The notes: a model not told the origin generated them from the letters alone. 64,000 nucleotides of DNA from Aliidongia dinghuensis (GCF_014643535.1 NZ_BMJQ01000027.1:1-64000); one strand, 5' to 3'; counted from the stretch's first letter, positions 53,338 to 62,366 are shown. A program made the numbers and translations.

Positions 53338-54480
53338 ATGATGCCGGCACGCCAGAAGACGCTCATCTACGTGGTCACCGAGGATTGGTATTTCTGGCTG
53401 CATCGCCTGGCCATCGGCCAGGCGGCGCTTGCGGCGGGATATCGCGTCTTCGTCTGCGCGCGCGTGCAGGCCCACCGCGAGATCCTGGAGCAGCTCGGCT
53501 TCACCGTGGTGGCGCTGCCCTGGCGGCGCGGCGGCGGGCCGCTCCTGAACGAGATCAAGACGCTCTGGATGCTGTGGCGGTTGTTCCGGCGCGAGCGGCC
53601 GGACATCGTCCATTCCATCGCCCTGAAGGCGATCATCTACGGCGGGCTCATGGCGCGCCTGGCCGGGGTCAGGGCCAGGGTCTCGACCGTGGCGGGCCTG
53701 GGTTACGTCTTCACCTCGCAGCGCCTGAAGGCGCGAGTGCTGCGCCGCCCGGTGCTGCTGGCGCTGGCGCTCGGCATGCGCGGGCCGGACGCGCTGGTGA
53801 CACTCGAGAACCCGGATGACGGCGACCGGCTCGCCGCCGGCGGCGCCATGCGGCAGAGCCAGGTGGCGCTCGTCTGCAGCTGCGGCGTCGATACCGACCG
53901 TTTCGCCCCCAAGCCCGAGCCCGATGGCGTGCCGATCGTCGCCATGGCCTGCCGCCTCGTGCGCGACAAGGGGCCGGCCGTCGCCGTCGCGGCCATGCGC
54001 CGCTTGAAGGCCGAGGGCGTGCCGATCCGCTTCCTGCTCGCCGGCGGTACCGACAAGGGCAGCGCCGATTCCCATACCAAGGAAGAGGTCGAGAGCTGGG
54101 TTGCCGAGGGGCTGGTCGAATGGGTCGGCCATATCTCCGACGTCGTCTCGTTCTGGCAGGGCTGCCACATGGCGGTCTATCCGTCGCGCTACGGCGAGGG
54201 CGTGCCGAAGACGTTGCTCGAGGCAGCATCATGCGGCCGGCCGGTGGTCACGACCGATATGCCCGGCTGCCGCGAGGCGCTGGTCGACGGCGAGACCGGG
54301 TTCCTGGTGCCGGTCGACGACGACGCGGCGGTCGCGGCGCGCTTGAAACAGCTGGCGCTCGACCCGGAGCTCCGCCGGCGCATGGGGCAAGCCGCGCGCG
54401 CCAAGGCGCTCGCCGAATTCGCCGACGCCCGCGTCCAGGCCGGCATGCTCGACACCTACCGGCGCGTCTTGGCGCTTTAG
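53338..54480 (+). CDS. Glycosyltransferase family 4 (GT4)
   Basis: 380 residues with GT-B fold motifs: VHSIALKAIIYGGLMA, AGLGYVFTSQ, RLVRDKGPA and the E-x7-E-like sugar-nucleotide motif in YGEGVPKTLLEAASCGRPVV. Resembles WbpH/PglA-type transferases of O-antigen and capsule assembly. ATG 53338 or 53341; the longer frame upstream is coding noise from repeat copy B. Divergent partner of the CapD-like gene. Confidence 0.92.
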   Translation: MMPARQKTLIYVVTEDWYFWLHRLAIGQAALAAGYRVFVCARVQAHREILEQLGFTVVALPWRRGGGPLLNEIKTLWMLWRLFRRERPDIVHSIALKAIIYGGLMARLAGVRARVSTVAGLGYVFTSQRLKARVLRRPVLLALALGMRGPDALVTLENPDDGDRLAAGGAMRQSQVALVCSCGVDTDRFAPKPEPDGVPIVAMACRLVRDKGPAVAVAAMRRLKAEGVPIRFLLAGGTDKGSADSHTKEEVESWVAEGLVEWVGHISDVVSFWQGCHMAVYPSRYGEGVPKTLLEAASCGRPVVTTDMPGCREALVDGETGFLVPVDDDAAVAARLKQLALDPELRRRMGQAARAKALAEFADARVQAGMLDTYRRVLAL

Positions 54481-54505
54481 CCCTGGCGCTTTAGCTGACG
54501 GGATA

Positions 54506-55573
54506 TCAGCCGGCGGGACAGCCGGGCGCGTCGAACAGGGCGGCGAGCCCGCAGGTAGAGCCCAGCATCCGGCCGCCGTCATGGGCGACGCCCGGCACAT
54601 CGTGCAGGCTCTGGGCAAAGCCTGTCGGGTGGCGCGCCTGGAGATAGGCGAAATAGGCATGGCCGCGAGCGAAGCGATAGGGCCCCTCGGCCTCGGCGGC
54701 ACAGCTCTTGTCGAGCGCCGGATGGTTCGGGTCGATGTCGGCCGTGCCCAGCAGATAGACGACATCGCGCGCCGCATAGCGCCGCTCCAGTGCGTCGGGC
54801 GTGCTGGCCGCGACATAGGGCGGCGGCGCCTCGAAGCCGTATTTCCACTGGTTGAAGTCGGGGCAGGTGGCGGCCGGAAACGGCCCCGTGCCGCCGGCGG
54901 CGAGCGGCCGGTCGGCGCTGAAATAGACGTAGGACGACGGGTTCGCGACGACGTAGCGCACGTGCACGCCGTGCTGGGTGAGCGCCGCCTCGCCGTTGCC
55001 GGCGACGGCGTAGCGCTGCGCCACCTGGGCCCCGGCGGAATGGCCGGCGACGACGACGGTCTGCAAGGCAGGAAACAGATCGGGATCGGCAAGCCGCGCC
55101 AGGATGGCGTCGATCGCCTCGAACGAGCTCACCGGCGCTGGCCTGTGCGCCGGCTCGCCGCCGGTCCAGCTTGACCGGCCCCAGCGCAGCGTCTCGGCCG
55201 GCAGGTCGTGCGGCGCGATGTCGAGGTCGGCCAGGAACTGCGGCACGATCAGCAGGGTGCCGCGGCCGGCGTCGCCCGCTTCGCTGAGCGCCGTCTCGGC
55301 CGAGCGGAGGTAGGTGTCGGCGTCACGCAGGAGGCCGTGGATGACGATGATCGCGCGCGTCACGGCAGGCTCGGGCCGCGTCCAGTCGCCCGTGACATAG
55401 AGCGGCAGGACGCCGGCGCCGCCGGCCCCGGTCACCGCCAGGCGCTGGTCCGCCACCACCTTGACCGGCAGCTTGTGCGGGTCGGTCTCGTCCGCGGCTG
55501 AGGCGTCGGACGCGGCGACGATGCCGGCGAGCAGGGCGAGTGCGCCCCGGCGAAGCGCGGCGGTCAGGGGCAT
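54506..55573 (-). CDS. Exported alpha/beta-hydrolase-like protein
   Basis: 355 residues, signal peptide (GALALLAGIVAASDASA). Nucleophile elbow AGHSAGAQ, an AIIVIHGLLRD oxyanion region and a late GVAHDGG His are visible. Three Cys (TCPDFN, KSCAAE, STCGL) plus a fourth near the end (PGCPAG) suggest disulfides. Substrate unknown. Third gene of a minus-strand operon. Confidence 0.8.
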   Translation of the reverse strand: MPLTAALRRGALALLAGIVAASDASAADETDPHKLPVKVVADQRLAVTGAGGAGVLPLYVTGDWTRPEPAVTRAIIVIHGLLRDADTYLRSAETALSEAGDAGRGTLLIVPQFLADLDIAPHDLPAETLRWGRSSWTGGEPAHRPAPVSSFEAIDAILARLADPDLFPALQTVVVAGHSAGAQVAQRYAVAGNGEAALTQHGVHVRYVVANPSSYVYFSADRPLAAGGTGPFPAATCPDFNQWKYGFEAPPPYVAASTPDALERRYAARDVVYLLGTADIDPNHPALDKSCAAEAEGPYRFARGHAYFAYLQARHPTGFAQSLHDVPGVAHDGGRMLGSTCGLAALFDAPGCPAG

Positions 55574-55602
55574 GGTCCGAGCGACATGATCCTTGGCGCC
55601 GA

Positions 55603-55914
55603 TCAGTTCGGCGTCGTGCCCGGTGCCGTTCCCGCTCCGGTGTTGGGGGCGGGTGTCGATGCCGGCGGCTCGGCGGGCGCGATGCCGGCACGCGGCGGCA
55701 GCCCGTGGGCCTTGAAGCATTGGTCGACCAGCGCATCGCGCTTGCGCAGCGCTGCCTCGTTATGGTCCGGCACCTGCTTGGTCGCGTCGGCGATGCACTG
55801 GTCGGACTGCTTCCAGCGGCGCATCACCGGGTCGACCGGCTCCGCCGCCCGCGCCGGTAAGGCGGCGTAGAAGACGGTCGCCGCGGTGAGCAAGATCAGC
55901 GAACCACGGATCAC
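55603..55914 (-). CDS. Small exported protein of unknown function
   Basis: 103 residues. Signal peptide (LILLTAATVFYAALPARA). Two Cys (DQCIAD, DQCFKA) 27 residues apart could pair; Pro/Ala/Thr-rich tail. ATG overlaps the preceding monooxygenase stop (ATGA). Confidence 0.7.
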   Translation of the reverse strand: MIRGSLILLTAATVFYAALPARAAEPVDPVMRRWKQSDQCIADATKQVPDHNEAALRKRDALVDQCFKAHGLPPRAGIAPAEPPASTPAPNTGAGTAPGTTPN

Positions 55915-56225
55915 GCTTCGCCCTCGACCTCGGCCTCGATCAGCCGCCGGCTCGCGAGCAGCGGGGCGAGTGCTGCGCCGACTTGGGGCATGCGCGGGGA
56001 ATTGCGGTGCGCGACCACGGCCGCGCGGTCGGCATAGAGTTCGTTCACCAGCAGCTGGTTCGGCACGCGCTGGCCGGTCTCGTCGACCCGGTGCAGCACC
56101 TCGAAGCGCAGGCAGCCCGGCTCCTCGGCGAGCGTGCGGCGGGCATGTTCGCGGATGATCGCCTCGAACGCGGCCTGCTGGCCCGGCAGCGTCTCGAATT
56201 CGACGATGATGGCGATTTGCGGCAT
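55911..56225 (-). CDS. Antibiotic biosynthesis monooxygenase (ABM/YgiN-like) domain protein
   Basis: 104 residues, GGAGATGTC before ATG 56225. ABM fold: IAIIVEFETLPGQQAAFEAI, EPGCLRFEVLHRV, LLVNELYADRAAVVAH. Cofactor-free quinol or aromatic oxidation is typical. First gene of the three-gene minus operon. Confidence 0.88.
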   Translation of the reverse strand: MPQIAIIVEFETLPGQQAAFEAIIREHARRTLAEEPGCLRFEVLHRVDETGQRVPNQLLVNELYADRAAVVAHRNSPRMPQVGAALAPLLASRRLIEAEVEGEA

Positions 56226-56300
56226 GACATCTCCGGCAGCACGAGGGAAGGATCGGTTCAAGTAGCGGTTCGGCCGGAGCCTAGCCGAGCCGTCCCAGCG

Positions 56301-56345
56301 GGGCAATGTGCTGGGGGGCAATGTGCTGAGGGGCAATGTGCGGGA
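56301..56345. repeat. 15-bp tandem repeat, three copies
   Basis: GGGCAATGTGCTGGG, GGGCAATGTGCTGAG, GGGCAATGTGCGGGA in tandem, followed by a decayed fourth. It lies upstream of the ABM gene, within the 344-bp gap 56226-56569, which holds no other supported feature. Confidence 0.85.
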
Positions 56346-56569
56346 GCAATGCGACAGGAGTGAGGCAAGGCTACGACATGGAGCAATAGGTGGCGCGTCC
56401 TTTCGGCGCGTCGAGGGGGAACGCTATTTGCTACGGTTTTGCCACCGGGGCGGGTATTCTTCCGGAACACGTCGGCGCCAGGGGCAGGACCCGCCCGAGG
56501 AACGACCTCCAGGGGCGGCGAGGGCGATGGCGTGCAGCGGAACATTCGTGGCAGGATGAGCGCGCTTCT

Positions 56570-56860
56570 ATGAAACGTCCATCACCCGCACCGCCGCCTT
56601 GGGCGACCGGCCCTTGGGAGCGCTGGTTCGCCTGGTATCCCGTAGCCCTCGGCTGGCGCCGCCGCCGGGGCGTCGCCTGGGGCCGAATGGTCTGGCGCCG
56701 CTGGGTGTGCAACCCGTTCGACACGACGCGCCCGACCGAAACGCAATTCACGCTCGACCCCGCCGGGGAAACCCCGTCCGATCCGACCGGCCGGACCGAG
56801 CTCGTGGATGGCAGCCTGCTCGAGGAACGGCGGCATCAGGTTGAGAGCTACGCGCCGTAG
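56570..56860 (+). CDS. Small Arg/Trp-rich hypothetical protein
   Basis: 96 residues. The first half is basic and Trp-rich (GPWERWFAWYPVALGWRRRR, VWRRWVCNPF); the second is acidic (TLDPAGETPSDPTGRTELV). No recognised family; no strong ribosome binding site. 89 bp before the tRNA. Confidence 0.5.
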   Translation: MKRPSPAPPPWATGPWERWFAWYPVALGWRRRRGVAWGRMVWRRWVCNPFDTTRPTETQFTLDPAGETPSDPTGRTELVDGSLLEERRHQVESYAP

Positions 56861-56949
56861 GCCATGCAGCCGCGGCACCGCGCCCGAGCACTGGTGGCGC
56901 TTGGCCTTCCCGCCGGTGCCGTGCTAGGTACTGGCCCGAGGCTGGCGAG

Positions 56950-57024
56950 GCCGGATTAGCACAGCGGTAGTGCAGCGGTTTTGTAAACCGAAGGTCGCGG
57001 GTTCAAATCCTGCATCCGGCACCA
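56950..57024 (+). tRNA. tRNA-Thr(TGT)
   Basis: Acceptor GCCGGAT pairs with ATCCGGC, A discriminator, encoded CCA (57022-57024). T arm GGTTCAAATCC, anticodon loop TTTGTAA with anticodon TGT. The anticodon stem has a G-A mismatch at its base. tRNA-Thr genes are common integration sites; a lower-GC module follows. Confidence 0.95.
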
Positions 57025-57258
57025 GTTTTGCCCCTCGATGCTCTTTTCGATATTGCGCCGGGCGACGCGCGACAGGAAGTCATCAAGGGTATGCCGGCGG
57101 GTACGTCACAGCGAGGTACCTGTCGCATCCGGATTTTCGGTTTCATCCGCATTGTCACCGGGATCGGTCGGCACCTCGGTTGTCGTCCGAGCTCACACAG
57201 GGCCGTTGACGCTGCGAAGTTGCGCTTGTACTCAATCTGCGCTTGCTACGGTCTGTGA

Positions 57259-58266
57259 ATGCAATGGGGTTGCGAATTGCGTAAGTTGGAAATAGTAACC
57301 CCTGTGTTCAATGACTGGGAATCGTTCTCGGCGTTGTTGAAGAACATCGATATCGCCTGCCAGGACCTGGATTGCGCCGTGTCAGTGCTGGCGATCGATG
57401 ACGGCTCTACCGACCCGGCGCCGGAAATGGGCCGGCCGGACGATGCGTATGCGACACTCCAGGCTGTAGAGATCGTCCACCTGTCCGTCAACGTTGGGCA
57501 TCAGCGCGCTATTGCGATCGGCCTCGCTGTGGCGGCTCAGGACGGGGACGCGGACGCCGTTCTGATTATGGATGCGGATGGCGAGGACCGCCCAGAGGAC
57601 ATCGCGCGCCTTGTAGCGGCGGCCCAGGGACAGCAGGACTTCGTGATAGTTGCTGAGCGGCGTCGCCGCAATGAGCGCGTCACGTTCAAGATTTTCTACC
57701 ATCTCTATAAGATGTTCTTCAAACTTTTGACGGGCAAACTGATAAGCTTTGGAAATTTCAGCCTGATATCGAAATCCTATGTCGGGAGGTTGGTGCTGGT
57801 GCCGGACCTTTGGAATCACCTGCCGGCGGCAGTCATGCGTTCCCGCCTCCCAATTCGGCGAATCCCGATCGACCGCGGCCGGCGATACGCCGGCTCGTCC
57901 AAGATGAATTACGTATCGCTCATGGTGCATGGCCTTAGCGGGATCTCGGTCTACAGCGACATGATTTTCGTGCGCATGCTGATCGCCACGCTGGGTCTGC
58001 TGGCGATTGGCGTGCCTGTCATCCTGGCCGTCATGATCATACGTCTCTTTACGGATCTGGCGACGCCGGGCTGGGCCACGACCGTGTCTTTCGGAGTGCT
58101 CATGATCCTCGCGCAGGCGATCGTTTCGACAATCACTGCGGCATTGCTGCTCCTGAACAATAGAAGCCAGAAATCTGTCATCCCCGCAGTTGACTATAAG
58201 GATTTCCTTCTCTCTCGCAGATTTCTGTTTCAGCAGCAGGAACAGGTCCGCGCGCGTGTCCGATAA
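57259..58266 (+). CDS. GT2-family glycosyltransferase (GtrB/ArnC-like)
   Basis: 335 residues. GT2 fold with EIVTPVFNDWES, AIDDGSTD, VNVGHQRAIAIGL and the DxD-like LIMDADGEDRPED. Two C-terminal membrane spans. Undecaprenyl-phosphate glycosyltransferases of this type make lipid-linked sugars for O-antigen or lipid A modification. ATG 57259 lacks a ribosome binding site; TTG 57277 is an alternative. Codons are visibly less GC-rich than neighbours. The 234 bp after the tRNA hold no clear gene. Confidence 0.9.
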   Translation: MQWGCELRKLEIVTPVFNDWESFSALLKNIDIACQDLDCAVSVLAIDDGSTDPAPEMGRPDDAYATLQAVEIVHLSVNVGHQRAIAIGLAVAAQDGDADAVLIMDADGEDRPEDIARLVAAAQGQQDFVIVAERRRRNERVTFKIFYHLYKMFFKLLTGKLISFGNFSLISKSYVGRLVLVPDLWNHLPAAVMRSRLPIRRIPIDRGRRYAGSSKMNYVSLMVHGLSGISVYSDMIFVRMLIATLGLLAIGVPVILAVMIIRLFTDLATPGWATTVSFGVLMILAQAIVSTITAALLLLNNRSQKSVIPAVDYKDFLLSRRFLFQQQEQVRARVR

Positions 58267-58690
58267 GACGTCACTTCTCTGGCAGGCGGTTGCGCTTGGC
58301 CGGCGGCTGTTTCGATTCGGTGCCGTTGGCGTCGTCGCGACCGCTTCCTATTACCTGATGATGCGGCTTTTCATGAATCTGATGGCGATCCCTCTCGCCC
58401 AAGCACATGTAGCGGCGACGATCCTTTCCCTACTGGTCTCCTACATCGGCCACCACAGCGTCACGTTCGAGGCCGAGGGGCAGCATCCTTATTACTTCAG
58501 GCGCTTCTGCATCACCTCGGCCATCCTGTTCTGCCTGTCGTCAGCCTTCTTGTGGGTGGCGACGACGGGCTTGATGATCAGCCGTGAGACGGCTGCCGGA
58601 ATGGTCGCGCTTGGTTATCCGGTAGCCAGTTTCGCGCTGCACTGGATGTGGTCGTTTCGAGCGCCCTCGGCCGTCGGTGACGCACGATGA
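58256..58690 (+). CDS. gtrA: GtrA-family flippase-like membrane protein
   Basis: 144 residues from GTG 58256, overlapping the GT2 gene by 11 nt, with AGGAACAGG upstream. Four spans; GtrA features RFGAVGVVATASYYLMM, SYIGHHSVTFE and FRRF. Moves lipid-linked sugar across the membrane. Confidence 0.88.
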   Translation: MSDKTSLLWQAVALGRRLFRFGAVGVVATASYYLMMRLFMNLMAIPLAQAHVAATILSLLVSYIGHHSVTFEAEGQHPYYFRRFCITSAILFCLSSAFLWVATTGLMISRETAAGMVALGYPVASFALHWMWSFRAPSAVGDAR

Positions 58691-60915
58691 CCGTCACCCC
58701 TAGCAGAGCCGCCGCCGCGAAAGATCGGATCGTTCTGTTGCCCAGGGCGAGCGAGGCCGGCATCTCGGAGGTGCGCTGGCAAGCCCTTCTATTTGCTGTT
58801 CTGGGGGCGGTCGCCGGATACGTGAACGTCTGGCTGTTGGTGGGGTGGCACCATATTAATCCCAGCGACCTTTCCTGGCTTGTCGGCGATCCTGCGCAAT
58901 ACCAGGCGGCATGGGAGTTTCTTCGCCACCAGAAAGGATGGGGCTTTCCGCTAACCTGGGTTGATGGCCTGGGCTATCCGCTCGGCGTCTCGGCGTCCTA
59001 TCTAGACGTCATCCCCCTGGTGGCGGTTCCGTTGCGCTTACTGTCCGGCTGGTTGCCGACGGATTTTCAATACCTCGGCCTCTATGCTGTCGCCTGCCAT
59101 TCGCTCCAAGCCTATTTCGGCTTCCGTCTCGTTGCCCGGTTTGTGCCGAGAGACATCCTGACGTGTGTCATCGGCGGAATATTCTTCCTGGTTTCCCCAG
59201 CCCTGACGTGGCGCCTCTTTGGCCATTACGCCCTGTCAACCCAATGGGTCATCATCGCCGGTCTCTATTACTATTTCGCGCCGCTGACATCCGAGGGCTT
59301 TGGCAGATACGTCCGGCCCTTCTTGGTCCTGAGTGCGATTGCCAGCGCGATCAATCCTTACATCAGCTTGTTTGCGGCCATGATCGGCGGTGCGGCGATC
59401 TACCGGGCCTATCTCGAAGGGCAGGCTCGCCTTGTGGCCGCGGGTGCCGTGGTCGCGGCGATTTCACTCGTGACGCTGGCAACGCTTGCTGTGTTCGGCT
59501 TCCTCATCGGCGGAGACGGGACGCAATTCGCCGGCAACGGCTATACCCTTTATTCGCTGAATTTGCTGTCGCCGATCGATCCGGCCGCATATCCCTCGAT
59601 TCTTCTGAAGACACAGCCGAGCATTTGGGGGCAGTACGAGGGGTATAACTATCTTGGCTTGGGCGTCGTCGGTCTGTTGCTGATTGGCCTCGCGCGCCGG
59701 CCAGGGCTCGCGCTGCAGCTCTGGTCGCCGGCGCTGCGGCCGCTGTTTCTGATTTCGGCTCTGTGCACGTTGCTGGCCCTCTCGGTCAAGATCACGGCGG
59801 GAACCATAGTTGTCTGGACGATTCCGGTTCCCGACAAGGTCTTCCACGCACTCGCCAGCTTCCGGGCTTCGGGTCGGCTGTTTTGGCCTGCTCACTACGC
59901 GATCATCCTTGCTGCGATTGGCGTCACGACCGTGGCGGTCCGGAGCCGCTGGGCGCTGCGGCTCTGCCTTGGGCTCGCGTTGATCATCCAAGTCGTCGAC
60001 CTCATGCCACTGCGGCACAGTGTTCACGCGGCCGCGAAGGTGACCTATAGCAACCCGTTGACGGCGCCGGATTGGGGCGAGCTGTCGAAGAACCACCGCC
60101 ATATTGTCGTCCTGCCGGCCTGGCAGTGTGGTCTTGCGGGAACTCCGGGAGGTTCTGGGGGGTGGTACTGGTTCGCACGGCTTGCCGCAAGAAGTGGCCT
60201 CACAGAAAATAGCTTCTATCCCGCTCGGATCTCTCCTGCAGCTGAAGACCTTTATTGCTCGAAGATGCCGGACGATCTCCTGCACCAGGGGTTCAAGAGG
60301 GACACGGCATACGTACTGGACGACGACTTGGCTGTTCGCGTCGCAACACGCCCAGGCAACGAGCACTATTGCCGGAGGGTGGACGGCTTTAACCTCTGCA
60401 CCCACGATCCGCAACGGGCGGGGGAGTCGTACCGGATCGTGGATGAGACCCTGCGGCCGTACCAGCTTGGCACCGAGATCACGGCGCGAGATGAAAAACG
60501 GCCGACCGCTGCATTGGTAGACGGGCTGGAAGAGGGCACGCAGCCGGCACACTGGACGCTGGGCCATAAGCTGAGCGTGGATTTGAGGCCGGTGCTTCCC
60601 CCCTCGGGAGATCTGCGGATCGAGGCCGATTTCGGCTGGCCGCCGGTGGTGACGGCTCAGCATCCGCAACAGCGGGCGATCGTCCGGGTCAATGAGCAAG
60701 TTGTCGGTGAATGGACGTTCGTATCCGGTGAGTCGGAGGCAAGCCGCTCCGCGATCATCCCGCGAGATCTGCTCGAAGATGGCAAGGTTGTGTCTGTGAC
60801 TTTTGACCTCCCTGACGCGGTGACCCCGCAGTCGCTGGGAATCAACACCGATGGCCGAACACTTGCCCTTTCGGTCAAGTCACTGCGCATCGTCCCGGTG
60901 GCGGGTGGGCAATGA
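58687..60915 (+). CDS. Large multi-span membrane protein (DUF6311-like, possible glycosyltransferase)
   Basis: 742 residues. Roughly ten N-terminal spans with WLVGDPAQYQAAWEFLR and LPTDFQYLGLYAVACHSLQ; matches the DUF6311 pattern. The C-terminal 170 residues form a beta-rich domain. ATG overlaps the gtrA stop. As third gene of a GT2-GtrA set it sits where gtrC-type sugar transferases do. Confidence 0.8.
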   Translation: MTVTPSRAAAAKDRIVLLPRASEAGISEVRWQALLFAVLGAVAGYVNVWLLVGWHHINPSDLSWLVGDPAQYQAAWEFLRHQKGWGFPLTWVDGLGYPLGVSASYLDVIPLVAVPLRLLSGWLPTDFQYLGLYAVACHSLQAYFGFRLVARFVPRDILTCVIGGIFFLVSPALTWRLFGHYALSTQWVIIAGLYYYFAPLTSEGFGRYVRPFLVLSAIASAINPYISLFAAMIGGAAIYRAYLEGQARLVAAGAVVAAISLVTLATLAVFGFLIGGDGTQFAGNGYTLYSLNLLSPIDPAAYPSILLKTQPSIWGQYEGYNYLGLGVVGLLLIGLARRPGLALQLWSPALRPLFLISALCTLLALSVKITAGTIVVWTIPVPDKVFHALASFRASGRLFWPAHYAIILAAIGVTTVAVRSRWALRLCLGLALIIQVVDLMPLRHSVHAAAKVTYSNPLTAPDWGELSKNHRHIVVLPAWQCGLAGTPGGSGGWYWFARLAARSGLTENSFYPARISPAAEDLYCSKMPDDLLHQGFKRDTAYVLDDDLAVRVATRPGNEHYCRRVDGFNLCTHDPQRAGESYRIVDETLRPYQLGTEITARDEKRPTAALVDGLEEGTQPAHWTLGHKLSVDLRPVLPPSGDLRIEADFGWPPVVTAQHPQQRAIVRVNEQVVGEWTFVSGESEASRSAIIPRDLLEDGKVVSVTFDLPDAVTPQSLGINTDGRTLALSVKSLRIVPVAGGQ

Positions 60916-61078
60916 GCAAGTCTTTGGGCTGAACCAGATGGACAACCGGCGCGTTGAGCGCCGCGCCGGCACCGTGCGCCGCCGCAATGCGCGCTTCGAC
61001 CGCCGCGGAAACCTCGATCCTGGCGCCGCCGCGCGCGATGGCGACGATGTCGGCGATGGTCGGCGGGGGGCTCGCCAA
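60875..61078 (-). pseudogene. Truncated aromatic amino-acid lyase (HAL/PAL-type) N-terminus
   Basis: TTG 61078 reads PPPTIADIVAIARGGARIEV then SAAVEARIAAAHG, the typical N-terminal segment of histidine/aromatic ammonia-lyases (LTLEDVVAIARGG...). After about 40 residues similarity ends; the frame runs into the 3' end of the DUF6311 gene. The catalytic Ala-Ser-Gly region is absent, so it is a fragment. Breakpoint near 60960. Confidence 0.65.
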
Positions 61079-61167
61079 AGGCGGCGGGCGCTGTTCGGCT
61101 TGTCATGGTCGTATCATGCCTCGGGCGGACCTCTCATAGATGCTCATTTGAATCGATCTCTGTCATT

Positions 61168-61183
61168 TTGTATAGACATATAA
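61168..61183. promoter_or_regulatory. GntR/HutC-like operator or promoter
   Basis: TTGTATAGACATATAA is AT-rich and resembles HutC/GntR-type sites (TGTATATACA-like). It lies between the lyase fragment and the truncated cyclodeaminase gene, 118 bp before the latter. Speculative. Confidence 0.35.
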
Positions 61184-61300
61184 GACCAGCAAGCTACAGT
61201 GCTGCGGTTGGAGCCGGCGGGAAACGGGTGTCGCCCGGATTGTCGCCAAGGTTCGGGGGCCGTGTGCCGGTTCCCGGCTCGCCGTTCAGGGAGGACCGAG

Positions 61301-61501
61301 TTGCAGCCCATCTATCTCGCCTATCTGAACCGGCTCGATATCGAAGAGCTCAAGATCACCGACGACGAAATCCTCGCTGCGATCGAATCGAGCCTGGCGA
61401 GCCAGGGGCGCGGCCTGTCGCTGTCCGACATCGCGCTCGGCCACGCCATGCTGGCCAAGGCCGAGCGTCTTGGCATCGGCCAGCGACTGCGCTTCGCTTA
61501 A
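61301..61501 (+). pseudogene. Ornithine-cyclodeaminase-like gene with in-frame internal deletion
   Basis: 66 residues from TTG 61301 (AGGGAGGA, good spacing). The first about 36 residues (PIYLAYLNRLDIEELKITDD) match the N-terminus of ornithine cyclodeaminase/mu-crystallin proteins; the last about 29 (LSLSDIALGHAMLAKAERLG) match the C-terminus. The central 250 or so residues with the Rossmann fold are gone, yet the frame is kept. It may be transcribed but cannot be an enzyme. Stop overlaps the next ATG. Confidence 0.7.
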
Positions 61502-62331
61502 TGCGCGGAATGGCCGGCATGACGCTCGTTGCCAATGCGCGGATGTATGCGGCGACGCCGGCCGCGGCGGCTGCCTGGAAACTGTTCTTCCGCTGGCTTG
61601 CGGACAAGAGCGGCGTCGATCTCGCGGTCATCGACTACGCGTTTCCGGCGCCGCTCGCCGCTCTCTGGTCGCGCCCTGATCTGGGTGCCGCATTCATGTG
61701 CGGCTTCCCGTTCGTCCGCTCGCAGTATCGGCCGAAGCCGCTCGCGGCACCGATCCCGGCGGGCGCGCGGTACGCCGGCCGGCCGGTCTATATGACCGAT
61801 CTCGTGGTGCGGGCGGATGCGCCCTATCGCACGCTCGAGGATACGTTCGGCGGCCGGCTCGGCTACACGGTCGAGGACTCGCACTCCGGCTATAACGCCC
61901 TGCGCCACCATCTGCTGCCGTATCGCTCGAGCCTGCGCCCGGCGCTCTACGGTAAACGCATCGGCCCACTCTACACGCCGCGGCGCGTGCTCGAGGCGAT
62001 CATCGACGGCACCATCGATCTCGGCCCGCTCGACGGCTATGCGCTCGACTTGACGAAACGTCACGAGCCGGCGGTGGCCCAGCGCGTGCGGACGCTGGCC
62101 ACGACCGACCCGGCGCCGATCCCGTTCCTCATCGCAAGCGCGGATTGTCCCGACGAGATCGTCCACCGGCTGCGCTCGGCGCTCCTGTCTTTCGGCGACG
62201 ATCCGCGCTGCGCCGAACTCCGCGACGCGCTCTGCCTTGCGGGCTTCGCGCCTGTGGTCGAGGCCGATTACGCGCTGATCGCGGCGTGGGACCAAGAGGC
62301 GCAGGCGGCGGGCTATAGCTGCCCGGCCTGA
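61501..62331 (+). CDS. PhnD-like phosphate/phosphonate-type ABC substrate-binding protein
   Basis: 276 residues. Type II binding fold of the PhnD/PF12974 group: VYMTDLVVRADAPYRTLED, LGYTVEDSHSGYNALRHHLL, ATTDPAPIPFLIAS. No signal peptide is seen, unusual for a binding protein. Overlaps the truncated cyclodeaminase gene by 1 nt. No permease or ATPase nearby. Confidence 0.85.
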   Translation: MRGMAGMTLVANARMYAATPAAAAAWKLFFRWLADKSGVDLAVIDYAFPAPLAALWSRPDLGAAFMCGFPFVRSQYRPKPLAAPIPAGARYAGRPVYMTDLVVRADAPYRTLEDTFGGRLGYTVEDSHSGYNALRHHLLPYRSSLRPALYGKRIGPLYTPRRVLEAIIDGTIDLGPLDGYALDLTKRHEPAVAQRVRTLATTDPAPIPFLIASADCPDEIVHRLRSALLSFGDDPRCAELRDALCLAGFAPVVEADYALIAAWDQEAQAAGYSCPA

Positions 62332-62366
62332 CCCGAGGGAGCCAGCCCGACACGAAGGAGACGGTG

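Noticed and set aside
57025-57258. Short open frames after the tRNA
   Set aside because: Overlapping in several frames, no ribosome binding site, no motif; treated as intergenic.
60966-60973. CCGGCACC matching the tRNA-Thr 3' end as an attachment-site repeat
   Set aside because: Only 8 bp, expected by chance in GC-rich DNA; no integrase nearby.
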